This document shows positions 17,624 through 27,194 of a stretch of 64,000 nucleotides of DNA, piece after piece. Positions within the stretch are counted from its first letter, which is position 1; each line of letters opens with the position of its first letter. The notes beneath the pieces were generated by a model. It did no database searches. It saw only the letters and a list, made by a program, of their open reading frames with translations, and was not told the DNA's origin. Source of the stretch: CAG-884 sp964384115. GTDB taxonomy: Bacteria > Bacillota_I > Bacilli_A > RF39 > UBA660. The stretch is taken from the NCBI GenBank assembly GCA_964384115.1, contig CAYLJU010000004.1, forward strand, positions 1-64,000. Reading direction: 5' to 3'. A program made the position numbers and the translations under genes.

Positions 17624-19603
17624 ATGAAAAACAGTGTAAAAAAAGGTTTAATACCTTATATGGCTTTCTTTTTGATTGTTATGGTTATACTTGCTTTACT
17701 TCCGGGTGTTGGCTATAAAAACCATGATATTACTTATGAGCAATTTCTAAGTTATGCTCAAAGTGAAAAAGAAACTGAAAAAATTGAATATATTGATATA
17801 ACTTCTAATAGTTCAGCAGGAATTTATACAGTTAGTGGTAAGCTTAATGGATATGATGAAAAAGAAACTTTTTCATTTACTATTGCTTATTCTGATGCTG
17901 TAGTTGCGAAACTTTATGAACTTGCAGATCAGTATGATTTTTCGATAAAAGCTTCAAGAGATCCTGGTTCTAGTACTATTTTATATTTTGTTGTAAACAT
18001 TTTACCATTTTTGATTTTTGGAATTATTATTTTTGTTTTTTTAACTAAACAAATGGGTAGTGCGAATAAATCAATGGATTTCGGTCGTAGTAGAGCTCGT
18101 TTAAATGATGGAAAAAATACTGTTACTTTTAAAGATGTAGCTGGTTTAGATGAAGAAAAAGAAGAAGTTCAAGAATTAATTGACTTTTTGAAAGATCCTA
18201 AAAAATTCCAGAAAATGGGTGCCAGAATACCAAAAGGTGTTTTATTAGTTGGTCCTCCTGGTACTGGTAAGACTTTACTTGCACGTGCTGTTGCTGGAGA
18301 AGCTAATGTTCCATTTTACTTTATAAGTGGTTCTGATTTTGTTGAACTTTTTGTTGGTATTGGTGCTTCACGTGTTCGTGATATGTTTAGAGAGGCTAAA
18401 CATAATGCTCCTTGTTTGATTTTTATTGATGAAATAGATGCTGTTGGTCGTCAAAGAGGCGCTGGTCTTGGTGGAGGCCATGATGAAAGAGAACAAACTT
18501 TAAATCAGTTATTAACTGAGATGGATGGTTTTGGAGCGAATGAGGGAATTATTATTTTGGCTGCTACTAACAGACCTGATGTTCTTGATCCAGCTCTTTT
18601 AAGACCTGGTAGATTTGATAGGCAGATTACTGTTAATTTACCTGATGTAAAAGGAAGAGAGGAAATTCTTGCTGTTCATGCTAAAGGTAAGTTCTTTAAT
18701 AAAGGTGTTAATTTAAGTAATCTTGCTAAGAGAACGGCTGGTTTCAGTGGTGCTGATTTGGAAAATTTACTTAATGAAGCTGCTTTACTTGCTGTTAGAC
18801 GTAATAAAGATAAAATTTCTATGGCTGAAATTGATGAGGCACAGGATAGAGTTTTAATGGGACCTGCTAAAGTCACTCATAAGTATACTGAACGTGAGAA
18901 AGAAATTGTTGCTTATCATGAAGCTGGTCATGCTGTTGTTGGTATAAAATTAGACGGTGCACATGATGTTCAAAAGATAACTATCATTCCACGTGGTCAA
19001 GCTGGTGGTTATAATTTAATGCTTCCAAAGGAAGAAACTTATCTTTCTACTAAAAAGGAATTACTAGAAACTATTAGTGGTTTACTTGGTGGTCGTGTTG
19101 CTGAAGTTACTAAGTTTGGTGAGATGACTACTGGTGCTCATAATGATTTTGAGAAAGCTACTAAAATTGCTCGTGCTATGGTTACTGAATATGGTATGAG
19201 TAATCTTGGTCCTGTTCAATTTGAACAACAAAGTGAAGGTAGTGTTTTCTTAGGTAGAGATTATAATAAGAGTCGTAATTTTAGTGGTCAAATTGCTTTT
19301 CAGATTGATGAAGAAGTTAGAAGTATTATAAATGAACAATATAAAGTTACTGAAAAGATAATTAAAGAAAATATGGATTTACTTGATTTAATTGCTAAAA
19401 CTTTAATTGAAAAAGAAACTTTAACTAAAGAAGAAATTGATAGTTTAGTTGAGAATGGTTCTTTACCTAATGATGATTCTGAAATTTCTTTTGAAGATAT
19501 GACTATTGCTGAATTAAAGAAATATGCAGATGATCATGATATAAAAATTAGTGCGACTAAAAAAGATGAAATAATTAAAGAAATAGAAAGTTCTAATAAA
19601 TAG
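17624..19603 (+). CDS. ftsH: ATP-dependent membrane zinc protease FtsH
   Basis: FtsH degrades misfolded membrane and regulatory proteins. Two membrane helices flank the extracytoplasmic domain (about residues 10-28 and 118-140). Walker A GPPGTGKT, the FIDEIDAVGRQRG Walker B and the zinc motif HEAGH are complete. The start is ATG 17624 with GGAGG at 17613-17617. The last 35 residues (MTIAELKKYADDHDIKISA... then KKDEIIKEIE) resemble a SAP/Rho-N-type helix-extended-loop-helix, not the usual disordered FtsH tail. Confidence 0.95.
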   Translation: MKNSVKKGLIPYMAFFLIVMVILALLPGVGYKNHDITYEQFLSYAQSEKETEKIEYIDITSNSSAGIYTVSGKLNGYDEKETFSFTIAYSDAVVAKLYELADQYDFSIKASRDPGSSTILYFVVNILPFLIFGIIIFVFLTKQMGSANKSMDFGRSRARLNDGKNTVTFKDVAGLDEEKEEVQELIDFLKDPKKFQKMGARIPKGVLLVGPPGTGKTLLARAVAGEANVPFYFISGSDFVELFVGIGASRVRDMFREAKHNAPCLIFIDEIDAVGRQRGAGLGGGHDEREQTLNQLLTEMDGFGANEGIIILAATNRPDVLDPALLRPGRFDRQITVNLPDVKGREEILAVHAKGKFFNKGVNLSNLAKRTAGFSGADLENLLNEAALLAVRRNKDKISMAEIDEAQDRVLMGPAKVTHKYTEREKEIVAYHEAGHAVVGIKLDGAHDVQKITIIPRGQAGGYNLMLPKEETYLSTKKELLETISGLLGGRVAEVTKFGEMTTGAHNDFEKATKIARAMVTEYGMSNLGPVQFEQQSEGSVFLGRDYNKSRNFSGQIAFQIDEEVRSIINEQYKVTEKIIKENMDLLDLIAKTLIEKETLTKEEIDSLVENGSLPNDDSEISFEDMTIAELKKYADDHDIKISATKKDEIIKEIESSNK

Positions 19604-19664
19604 GACTTTTTTTGGTAGACTTATTTTATTTATTTTGATACAATAATTAAAAGGAATGGATGAT

Positions 19665-20321
19665 ATGATTAAATTAAAAAAAAGAGGTCTTTTGATTGTT
19701 GTTTCTGGTCCTTCTGGAGCTGGAAAAGATACAGTATGTAATGCTGTTGCTTTAAATAATCCTAATGTTTGGATTTCAATTTCTTGTACTTCTAGAAGTA
19801 TTAGAAATGGAGAAAAAGAAGGAGTTAATTATTTTTATTTAACTAGAGATGAATTTGTTAAAAAAATTGAAAATAATGAATTTTTAGAATATGCTATTTA
19901 TAATGATAATTATTATGGTACACCCTTATATAAGATAGAGGAAAAATTAAATCAAGGAATTGATACTATTTTAGTTATTGAAGTTCAAGGTGCTTTGAAG
20001 GTAAAAAAATTATATCCTGATGCTGTTTTTATTTTTATTTTACCACCTAGTATGGAAGAATTAAGAAATAGACTTGTTAATAGAGGTACAGAAAGTAAAG
20101 AAAAAATATTTGATCGTTTTAAAACAGCTTATAGAGAAATTAACGAGATTTCTAAATATAACTATGTAATTGTAAATGATAAATTAGAAGATGCTGTTAA
20201 TAAGATGGAGTCAATTATTGTTTCTGAAAGATGTAGAGTTGATAGAATTGAAGAAACCAATGTTAGTAATATTGAAGAAGTTTTACATGAGGGAGTAATT
20301 AATTTTAATGAAGATTTATAG
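19665..20321 (+). CDS. gmk: Guanylate kinase
   Basis: Gmk phosphorylates GMP. The 218-residue protein has the P-loop SGPSGAGKDTVC, the GMP-binding SCTSRSIRNGE-GVNYFYL and the EVQGALKVK lid region. ATG 19665 is ten bases after AAGGA (19651-19655); the ATG at 19656 directly abuts that site. Its 3' end overlaps the following peptidase gene by 14 bases. Confidence 0.94.
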   Translation: MIKLKKRGLLIVVSGPSGAGKDTVCNAVALNNPNVWISISCTSRSIRNGEKEGVNYFYLTRDEFVKKIENNEFLEYAIYNDNYYGTPLYKIEEKLNQGIDTILVIEVQGALKVKKLYPDAVFIFILPPSMEELRNRLVNRGTESKEKIFDRFKTAYREINEISKYNYVIVNDKLEDAVNKMESIIVSERCRVDRIEETNVSNIEEVLHEGVINFNEDL

Positions 20322-21432
20322 TTATTTAGAACTTTTAAAAAAATTATCTGAAATTACAGAAATACCTGGTTATGTTAAAGGTATTTCTTCTTTAGTTGAA
20401 TCTGGTATAGAAATTCCTTATTATATATATGGTAATGGTAATAATCATATTATTGTTGTTGGTGGTATTCATGGTAATGAAATAATAACTGTTAATGTTA
20501 TTCTTAATATTATGGAAAAAGCTTATTTAATTGATAGGAATAAATATACTATTCATTTTATTCCTGTTCTTAATCCTGAAGGTTATATTATTGCAACTTC
20601 TTGTATTTCTAAAAAGATAAATTTAGATGATGAAAATGAACTTAAAAAAATTTCTTATGATTATTATTTAAATTATAAACATGATTGTATTTATGATGGC
20701 AAGATTAAATTGCATCAGGAAATGTTTTGTGATGTTGATTATAAATGTATAGAAAATAAAAATTTACAAAAAATGGTCGAATCAATTTATAAAAACAATA
20801 TTTTTCCTAATGGAAGTCTTATTGATTGGCGCAGTAATGGATATGGTTTAGATCTTAATCGTGAAAATGAATTTATTGATTTAACTTGCAATAATATTAC
20901 TTTTAGTAGCGATAATTTAAGATGTAATAACATTTTGACTAATACTGCTGGTCCACTAGGATTTTATAGAAATGAGGTTAAATCATCAGAAAATACATTT
21001 TTATTTAATCTGGTTTGTAAACTTTACAATGAGAAAAAGTATGCTGGTTTACTTTTGTATCATAGTACTGGTGGTTGCATATATTATGAACCTGATAAAA
21101 GGTGCAAATATTATAATCAGTATTTATCTTTCAATAAAAAATTAGCGAATTCTTATCGTTTAAAAACTAAATATATAAGTCCAAATGGACTTATAAAAAA
21201 TGGTTATAAACTTGTTTTAAATAATGGCTTTTTTAGTACAGATGAATATTTGAGAATTAAATTTCCTGGAGTTATATTGGTAGAATTATCTTATATGGGA
21301 GGAAATCCTTTAGGACCTTTTGGGGATAAAGAAAATAATTATATTCCTACGATTGAAAATAATTTTGTTGCTTTTATGAATTTTATTAATGAATGTAAAA
21401 AAAATAAAGAATATATGTATAAATTGTCGTAA
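20308..21432 (+). CDS. M14-family zinc carboxypeptidase-like protein
   Basis: The 374-residue protein shows an M14 active-site order: first zinc motif GGIHGNE (H-x2-E), the LNPEGY segment, LDLNREN, a late zinc His in YHSTGG and the catalytic-Glu strand VELSYMGGNP. No signal peptide is seen, so it probably acts in the cytoplasm. M14 includes carboxypeptidases and cell-wall gamma-D-Glu peptidases; the substrate cannot be read from sequence. It overlaps gmk and precedes parA. Confidence 0.75.
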   Translation: MKIYSYLELLKKLSEITEIPGYVKGISSLVESGIEIPYYIYGNGNNHIIVVGGIHGNEIITVNVILNIMEKAYLIDRNKYTIHFIPVLNPEGYIIATSCISKKINLDDENELKKISYDYYLNYKHDCIYDGKIKLHQEMFCDVDYKCIENKNLQKMVESIYKNNIFPNGSLIDWRSNGYGLDLNRENEFIDLTCNNITFSSDNLRCNNILTNTAGPLGFYRNEVKSSENTFLFNLVCKLYNEKKYAGLLLYHSTGGCIYYEPDKRCKYYNQYLSFNKKLANSYRLKTKYISPNGLIKNGYKLVLNNGFFSTDEYLRIKFPGVILVELSYMGGNPLGPFGDKENNYIPTIENNFVAFMNFINECKKNKEYMYKLS

Positions 21433-21486
21433 ATTTTAAAAAAATATGATATTATATATATAGTATGAATAGAAATGGTGATGTAC

Positions 21487-22290
21487 ATGGGAAAAATTAT
21501 AGCTTTGGTAAATCAAAAAGGTGGAGTTGGAAAGACAACGACAAGTATAAATTTAGCAGCTTCACTAGGTTATTTAAAAAAGAAAGTTTTACTTGTTGAT
21601 CTAGATCCACAAGGTAATTCTTCTACTGGTTTAGGTATACACAAATCAAATTTTGAAAATAGTATTTATGAACTCATGACTGATAAATGTGAACTTAAAG
21701 ATGTTATTATTAAAACTAAGTTTCATAATCTTTATATAATACCTTCATATATAAATTTAGCAGGTATTAATTTCGAGTTAATGGAAAGAAGTAGAATGGA
21801 TCCTACATTTGTAAAAAATGCTCAATTAAAGAAGTATTTGGATCAAGCTAAGGAAATGTTTGATTATATAATAATTGATTGTCCGCCTTCACTTGAATTA
21901 CTTACTTTAAATGCTTTAATGGCATCTGATTCTGTTATAATACCAGTTCAATGTGAATTTTTTGCACTTGAAGGTATAATGCAACTTTTAAATACTATTG
22001 TTTTAGCGCAGAGGGATATAAATCCAAAACTAGAAATAGAAGGTGTTTTACTTACTATGCTTGATAGTAGAACAAATTTAGGTTTAGAAGTAGTTGAAGA
22101 AGTAAAAAGCTATTTTAAAGAAAAAGTTTATGAAACTATTATTCCAAGACTTGTAAGATTGTCTGAGGCTCCTAGCCATGGAAAACCTATAATTGCTTAT
22201 GATTTTCAAAGTCGTGGTACTGAAGCTTATATAAATTTAGCTAAGGAAGTTATTAGTAAAAATGAGGGAAGTGACAAAAATGGAAAATAA
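21487..22290 (+). CDS. parA: Chromosome partitioning ATPase ParA (Soj)
   Basis: ParA/Soj drives origin segregation with ParB and modulates DnaA. The deviant Walker A KGGVGKTTT is near residue 12, DLDPQGN near residue 39 and DCPPSLE near residue 122. ATG 21487 is chosen because GGTGAT lies just upstream; the ATGs at 21475 and 21481 overlap that site. The 267-residue length is normal. It overlaps parB by 11 bases. Confidence 0.95.
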   Translation: MGKIIALVNQKGGVGKTTTSINLAASLGYLKKKVLLVDLDPQGNSSTGLGIHKSNFENSIYELMTDKCELKDVIIKTKFHNLYIIPSYINLAGINFELMERSRMDPTFVKNAQLKKYLDQAKEMFDYIIIDCPPSLELLTLNALMASDSVIIPVQCEFFALEGIMQLLNTIVLAQRDINPKLEIEGVLLTMLDSRTNLGLEVVEEVKSYFKEKVYETIIPRLVRLSEAPSHGKPIIAYDFQSRGTEAYINLAKEVISKNEGSDKNGK

Positions 22291-23158
22291 GAAAAAAGCT
22301 CTAGGAATGGGTTTAGAACAGTTATTTAATGGTGATAATATTGATATTGCTTCTTTTGAAAAGAAAATATATGAAAATAGTTCTAGTGAAGAAGTAGTTG
22401 AAGTTAATCTTGATGAACTTAGACCTAATCCTTATCAACCTCGTATTAATTTTAATGAAGATGCATTAAAAGATTTAGCTGATTCAATAAAAGAAAACGG
22501 AGTTTTTCAACCTATAATTGTTAAAAAAAGTATTAAAGGTTATGAAATTGTTGCTGGTGAGAGAAGAGTTAGGGCTAGTAAAATGGCTGGACTTAAAACT
22601 ATTCCTGCAATTATTAGAAATTTTTCTGATGATCAAATGATGAGTATTGCTTTACTTGAAAATTTACAGAGAGAAAATCTAAATATTGTAGAAGAAGCTA
22701 AGGCTTATAAATTGATGCTTGAAAGACTTTCATTGACACAAGAAGAATTAGCTGTTAAAGTTGGAAAAAGTCGTAGTCATATTACTAATATTTTAGGTAT
22801 TTTGAGATTACCAGATGATGTTCAATCATTACTTAAATTTGGAAAATTATCTATGGGACATGCTAGAGTTTTAAGTAAACTTGAAGATAATAAAAAAATA
22901 ATTGAACTTGCAAATAAAGTTGTTGATGATGATCTTAGTGTTCGTGATTTGGAAAGAATGATTGATAATTCTTTTGAGAGAAAAGTTAAAATAGAGAGAC
23001 ATGTTAAAAGTGTTGATCCTAATTTACGTGATATTGAAAATAATTTGGCTGAAAGATTTGATACTAAAGTTAAGATTCGTGATAATAAGATTGAAATTAA
23101 ATTTAGTAATATAGCCGATTTAAATCGAATATTAGAAATTATTAAATATAATGAGTGA
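22280..23158 (+). CDS. parB: Chromosome partitioning protein ParB (Spo0J)
   Basis: ParB binds parS and loads as a CTP-gated clamp. The 292-residue protein shows the ParB box NPYQPR, the CTP-binding GERRVRASKMAG, the LLENLQRENL motif and the helix-turn-helix (TQEELAVKVGKSRSHITN). ATG 22280 follows GAGGGA; an ATG at 22262 overlaps it. Its likely targets in this window are the parS sites at 26 and 62. Confidence 0.96.
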   Translation: MENKKKALGMGLEQLFNGDNIDIASFEKKIYENSSSEEVVEVNLDELRPNPYQPRINFNEDALKDLADSIKENGVFQPIIVKKSIKGYEIVAGERRVRASKMAGLKTIPAIIRNFSDDQMMSIALLENLQRENLNIVEEAKAYKLMLERLSLTQEELAVKVGKSRSHITNILGILRLPDDVQSLLKFGKLSMGHARVLSKLEDNKKIIELANKVVDDDLSVRDLERMIDNSFERKVKIERHVKSVDPNLRDIENNLAERFDTKVKIRDNKIEIKFSNIADLNRILEIIKYNE

Positions 23159-23163
23159 TATAT

Positions 23164-23346
23164 ATGAAAGAGTATAAATTAGGTAGTATTGTTATAATGA
23201 AAAAAAATCATCCTTGTGGATCTAATAAATTTGAAGTTGTTAGAATGGGTGCTGACATTAAAATTAAATGTTTGGAATGTGGACATGTTGTTATGCTTCC
23301 AAGGATCGATTTTAATAAAAGAATAAAAAAAATAGAGTCTTATTAG
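23164..23346 (+). CDS. DUF951 family protein (YyzM-like)
   Basis: A 60-residue protein with the family pattern: basic HPCG ... RMGADIKIKCLECGHVVMLPR. Three cysteines suggest a small metal site. DUF951 genes sit between spo0J and ychF in many Bacillota, as here. Role unknown. ATG 23164 is just after the parB stop. Confidence 0.88.
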   Translation: MKEYKLGSIVIMKKNHPCGSNKFEVVRMGADIKIKCLECGHVVMLPRIDFNKRIKKIESY

Positions 23347-23355
23347 GAGGCAGAT

Positions 23356-24858
23356 ATGTTTAAGAAAAATGCAAAAGGAATTGGTCCGGTTGTTGTTATT
23401 TTGATTTTAACAATGATTGTTATAGTTCTTAGTTCCGTTTGTTCTATTTTAGAATTTCAGGGAGAAAAAACAGAAATTATAAATGGTACTCTTACTACTT
23501 CTTTAGTTTCTGTTCAAAATATATTTACACCAGCTGGTTTTAGATATATTTTAACTAGTGTTGTTACTAATTTTAAGCTTTTTGAGCCTTTATTTTTACT
23601 TATTATTTCTTTGATTGGTATTGGTATAGGTGAAAGATCAGGATTATTTAAAGCTTTATTTACGCCATTAAAAAAATTAAAATCGTCTGTTTTGACTTTT
23701 ATTGTTTTCTTTTTGGGTGTTATTTTTTCTATAGTTGGAGAATATAGTTTTGTTATTTTAATTCCTATTGCTGGTATTATGTATAAATATACAAATAAGA
23801 ATTCAATGGTTGGTGTTATTACTGCTTTTTTGGGAATTTGTTTAGGTTATGGTACAGGATTAGTTGCTAATTGTTATGATTATGATTTAAGTGTTTTAAC
23901 TTTGGATGCTGTTAATGCTTCATTTCAGATAGAAAATACTTATAATATGTGGTCAAATTTTTATATTATGATTATTAGTTCTATTATTATTAGTTTTGTT
24001 GGTACTATTATAATCGAAAAATATGTAGTTGTTAATTTTAAAAAGAGTACTTATGAAGATGATGAACTTATTGTTGATAGACGCGCGAATATTGTGACTT
24101 TAATAACTTTTTTGGCTTTATTTTTGGTTGTTATTTTGGGTATTATTCCTGTTAAACCACTTGGATTTTTACTTGATAATAGTGGCGTTAATTATATTAG
24201 CAAATTATTTAGTTCTTCATCACCATTTTATGCTGGATTTTTATACATTTTTATATTAATTATGTTGATATGTGGTTATGTATATGGAGATGTTTCTAAA
24301 AATGTTAAAAATACTACCGAGTATAGTGTTGGTATTTCTTCTTCATTTGAAAAACTTGGATATGTTTTTATTCTTATGTTTTTTACATCTCAATTAATTG
24401 GAATTTTAGAATGGACTAATTTAGATGTCGTTATAGCTACTAATTTAGTTAATTTCCTTGGATTAGTTGAATTTTCTGGTGTTCCTTTAATTGTTACTTT
24501 CTTTTTGATTGTAATTATTATGACAATTTTTATGCCAAGTTTGATTAGTAAATGGTCTCTTTGTGCTCCTACTATTGTTCCTCTTTTTATGAGGAGTAAT
24601 ATTGTTCCGTCATTTACGCAATTTATTTTTACTGTAGCTGATGGTATTGGTAAGGCTATAACTCCAATATTTGGTTATTTTATTGTTTTTCTTGGTTATT
24701 TAGAAAAATATAATGAAAATAAAAAAATTACTATTTTTGGCACGATTAGAAGTATAATTATACCTGTTATATTAATAGTGGTTACTTGGATTTTAATATT
24801 AGTTGGCTGGTATGTTATTGGTTTACCACTTGGTATTGGTACAAATATAACTATGTAA
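23356..24858 (+). CDS. AbgT-family transporter
   Basis: A 500-residue membrane protein with about twelve hydrophobic segments. The AbgT family (p-aminobenzoyl-glutamate uptake; some members export sulfonamides) is indicated by GIGIGERSGLF near residue 92, a large loop after the first helix, and the C-terminal SKWSLCAPTIVPLFM followed by VADGIGKAITPIFGYF. Ribosome-binding site AGGAGG is ten bases upstream. It interrupts the parB-DUF951-ychF order. Confidence 0.8.
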   Translation: MFKKNAKGIGPVVVILILTMIVIVLSSVCSILEFQGEKTEIINGTLTTSLVSVQNIFTPAGFRYILTSVVTNFKLFEPLFLLIISLIGIGIGERSGLFKALFTPLKKLKSSVLTFIVFFLGVIFSIVGEYSFVILIPIAGIMYKYTNKNSMVGVITAFLGICLGYGTGLVANCYDYDLSVLTLDAVNASFQIENTYNMWSNFYIMIISSIIISFVGTIIIEKYVVVNFKKSTYEDDELIVDRRANIVTLITFLALFLVVILGIIPVKPLGFLLDNSGVNYISKLFSSSSPFYAGFLYIFILIMLICGYVYGDVSKNVKNTTEYSVGISSSFEKLGYVFILMFFTSQLIGILEWTNLDVVIATNLVNFLGLVEFSGVPLIVTFFLIVIIMTIFMPSLISKWSLCAPTIVPLFMRSNIVPSFTQFIFTVADGIGKAITPIFGYFIVFLGYLEKYNENKKITIFGTIRSIIIPVILIVVTWILILVGWYVIGLPLGIGTNITM

Positions 24859-24865
24859 AATTTTG

Positions 24866-24900
24866 ATAAACTGGCTTTTTGCCAGTTTATAATTATTTTT
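24866..24900 (+). terminator. Rho-independent terminator after the AbgT gene
   Basis: ATAAACTGGC (24866-24875) and GCCAGTTTAT (24881-24890) form a perfect 10-bp stem with a five-T loop, followed by AATTATTTTT. Confidence 0.9.
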
Positions 24901-24962
24901 GTATACGTTTTTATAAATTAAGTGTATAATATTTATTTGATTTATGGAAGGAATGTGATTTT

Positions 24963-26060
24963 ATGGGTTTAACTGTTGGTATTGTTGGATTACCAAATGT
25001 TGGTAAATCAACATTATTTAATGCTTTAACAAACAATAATATACTTGCTGCAAATTATCCATTTGCTACTATTGAGCCTAATGTTGGTATGGTTGCTGTG
25101 CCTGATAGAAGATTAGATTTTTTGAATGATATGTATCATCCAGCTTCGCTTGTACCTACGTCTTTAGAGTTTACAGATATTGCAGGACTTGTTAAAGGTG
25201 CTTCTACTGGTGAGGGACTTGGTAATAAATTTTTATCATATATTAGAGAAGTTGATGCTATTTGCGAGGTTGTTAGATGTTTTGATGATGGTAATATTAT
25301 TCATGTTAATGGTGATATTGATCCTATTCGTGATATTGAAACTATTAGTATTGAGCTTATGCTTTCTGATTTAGAAATTGTTACTTCAAGACTTGGTAGG
25401 ATTGAAAAAAAAGCTGTTATGTCACGTGATAAAGAAGCTTTAAAAGAAGTTGAATTATTAAAAAAAATTCGTAATGGCTTAGAAGAAAATATTCCTGTTA
25501 GACATATGGAATTAAGTGAAGAAGAATTATTAACGATTAAGTCATTTGCTTTGCTTTCATCTAAACCTATTATATATATGGCTAATATCGAAGAAAAAGA
25601 TATATTAAATAGTAATAAATATGTTGATATGGTAAAAGAATATGCATTAAAAGATCAAGCAGATGTAATTGTCGTATGTGCTAAGGTGGAAGAAGAATTA
25701 TCTAGTTTATCACTTGCTGATCGGGAAATGTTTTTAGAGGATTTAGGTATTAGTGAAAGTGGACTTGATAAATTAATTAAGGCATTATATGGATTACTTG
25801 GATTAAAAACGTTTTTCACTGCTGGTACTGATGAAGTAAGGGCCTGGACTTTTAAAAATGGAATGAAAGCACCTTCGTGCGCTGGTATTATTCATTCTGA
25901 TTTTGAAAGAGGTTTTATCAAGGCAGAAGTAATGAGTTTTGGTGATTTGAAAGAACTTGGTAGTGAAAAGGCTGTTAAGGAAGCAGGAAAACTTCGTCTT
26001 GAGGGAAAAGAATATCAAATGCAAGATGGAGATATTTGTTATTTCAGATTTAATGTTTAG
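24963..26060 (+). CDS. ychF: Ribosome-associated ATPase YchF
   Basis: YchF is an Obg-family NTPase that prefers ATP. The 365-residue protein has GLPNVGKSTLFNALT, DIAGLVKGAS-GEGLGNKFL, and NIEEKD in place of the GTP-specific NKxD, consistent with ATP use. The C-terminal TGS domain (FFTAGTDEVRAWT ... QDGDICYFRFNV) is complete. Confidence 0.96.
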   Translation: MGLTVGIVGLPNVGKSTLFNALTNNNILAANYPFATIEPNVGMVAVPDRRLDFLNDMYHPASLVPTSLEFTDIAGLVKGASTGEGLGNKFLSYIREVDAICEVVRCFDDGNIIHVNGDIDPIRDIETISIELMLSDLEIVTSRLGRIEKKAVMSRDKEALKEVELLKKIRNGLEENIPVRHMELSEEELLTIKSFALLSSKPIIYMANIEEKDILNSNKYVDMVKEYALKDQADVIVVCAKVEEELSSLSLADREMFLEDLGISESGLDKLIKALYGLLGLKTFFTAGTDEVRAWTFKNGMKAPSCAGIIHSDFERGFIKAEVMSFGDLKELGSEKAVKEAGKLRLEGKEYQMQDGDICYFRFNV

Positions 26061-26064
26061 ACAT

Positions 26065-26121
26065 AAAGACTTGGAAGTTTAAAAAACTTTTGTTTTCTAG
26101 TTTACAAGTCTTTTTTTTTTT
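26065..26121 (+). terminator. Rho-independent terminator after ychF
   Basis: AAAGACTTG (26065-26073) pairs with CAAGTCTTT (26105-26113), with an inner AAGTTT/AACTT helix, followed by a run of about ten T. The T-run is immediately upstream of the rpsF -10 box. Confidence 0.85.
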
Positions 26122-26123
26122 GC

Positions 26124-26199
26124 TATAATCTATGTCGAGTATTTGATTACTCCTTGCTTTACTTTGTGTAAAGCCTATGACCATGAGGAGGTGAAAAAG
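26124..26199 (+). promoter_or_regulatory. rpsF promoter -10 and S6-type mRNA leader
   Basis: A TATAAT at 26124-26129 starts a leader of about 65 nt. It holds the hairpin CTTTAC-TTTGT-GTAAAG (26157-26173), closely followed by CC, and CTCCT (26150-26154) can pair with AGGAG (26186-26190) of the ribosome-binding site. A bulged-C hairpin before rpsF is the known S6:S18 autoregulatory site in Bacillota; that this one binds S6:S18 is inferred. Confidence 0.55.
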
Positions 26200-26490
26200 A
26201 TGAAAAAATATGAAGTTATGTTTATAGTTAAACCAACTTTATCAGGAGAAGAAGTTAATGCTGTAGTTAATAAATATAAGAAAGTATTAACTGATAATAA
26301 TGCATCTGTAACAGGTGAAACTGATATGGGTCAAAGAGAACTTGCTTATGAAATTAAGAAATTTAAATCAGGTCATTATTTTGTTTTTAATTTTGATACT
26401 GAAAATGAAAATGCTGTAAGTGAATTTAATAGACTTGCAACTATTGATTCTGATATTGTTCGTCATTTAATTACAAAAGTAGGAGAATAA
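26200..26490 (+). CDS. rpsF: 30S ribosomal protein S6
   Basis: 96 residues with the S6 features KYEVMFIVKPTL, GQRELAYEIKKFKSGHYFVF and a final VRHLITKV. ATG 26200 is preceded by GAGGAGGTG. First gene of the conserved rpsF-ssb-rpsR operon. Confidence 0.96.
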   Translation: MKKYEVMFIVKPTLSGEEVNAVVNKYKKVLTDNNASVTGETDMGQRELAYEIKKFKSGHYFVFNFDTENENAVSEFNRLATIDSDIVRHLITKVGE

Positions 26491-26492
26491 TT

Positions 26493-26918
26493 ATGAATAA
26501 AGCATTATTAGTTGGTCGTATTACGACTAAACCAGAACTTAGAACAACTAATTCTGGAATACCTTATACACGTTTTAGTGTAGCAATCAATCGCCCTTTT
26601 AGTAATAATGGAGAGAGAAGCGCTGACTTTATTAATATTTTAGTTTGGCGAAAACAAGCTGAAAATGTATGTAATTTCTTAGACAAAGGTAGTCAAGTTG
26701 CTATTGAGGGTAGAATACAAACCGGAAATTATACTGATAAAGATGGAAATAATCGTAATTCATTTGAAGTTGTTGCAGATAATGTACAATTCCTTGATTC
26801 AAAATCTCAAAGAAATAGTGATGTTAGTATGCCTTCAAATGATGGAATTGATATAAGTAATGATACTTATAGTGAATTTGGTGAAAGTGTTTCTATAGAT
26901 GATAATTTCCTAGAATAG
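26493..26918 (+). CDS. ssb: Single-stranded DNA-binding protein
   Basis: 141 residues with an OB-fold of about 105 residues: NKALLVGRITTKPELR, FINILVWRKQAENV, GRIQTGNY and FEVVADNVQFL. A flexible tail follows. The extreme C-terminus is SIDDNFLE, not the usual DDDIPF, so the terminal Pro-Phe that docks repair proteins is replaced. The gene lies two bases after rpsF. Confidence 0.95.
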   Translation: MNKALLVGRITTKPELRTTNSGIPYTRFSVAINRPFSNNGERSADFINILVWRKQAENVCNFLDKGSQVAIEGRIQTGNYTDKDGNNRNSFEVVADNVQFLDSKSQRNSDVSMPSNDGIDISNDTYSEFGESVSIDDNFLE

Positions 26919-26926
26919 GAGAATAT

Positions 26927-27145
26927 ATGGCTGAATTTTATAGAAAAAAGAAAAAAGTATGTCAAATGTGTGCTGGAAAAACAGTTGATTATAAAGATGT
27001 TGATATTATTAAAAAATATGTAAGCGCTGATAAAGGTAAAATTTTACCTCGTCGTATTACTGGTGCTTGCGCTAAACATCAAAGATTTATAGCTGGTGAA
27101 GTAAAGAAAGCACGTTTTATGGCTTTAATACCATTTGTTAAATAA
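26927..27145 (+). CDS. rpsR: 30S ribosomal protein S18
   Basis: 72 residues with the S18 core KKVCQMCAGK near the start, DYKDVDIIKKYVS, ILPRRITGACAKHQR and KKARFMALIPFV. Two cysteines in the N-terminal CxxC are kept. Third gene of the operon. Confidence 0.96.
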   Translation: MAEFYRKKKKVCQMCAGKTVDYKDVDIIKKYVSADKGKILPRRITGACAKHQRFIAGEVKKARFMALIPFVK

Positions 27146-27164
27146 GAACTTCGGTTCTTTTTTA
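27144..27164 (+). terminator. Rho-independent terminator with UUCG loop
   Basis: AAGAAC (27144-27149), TTCG and GTTCTT (27154-27159), then a T-run. The stem begins within the rpsR stop codon. Confidence 0.88.
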
Positions 27165-27194
27165 TTTTATATAGTATTTTTTATTGATTTTTGT

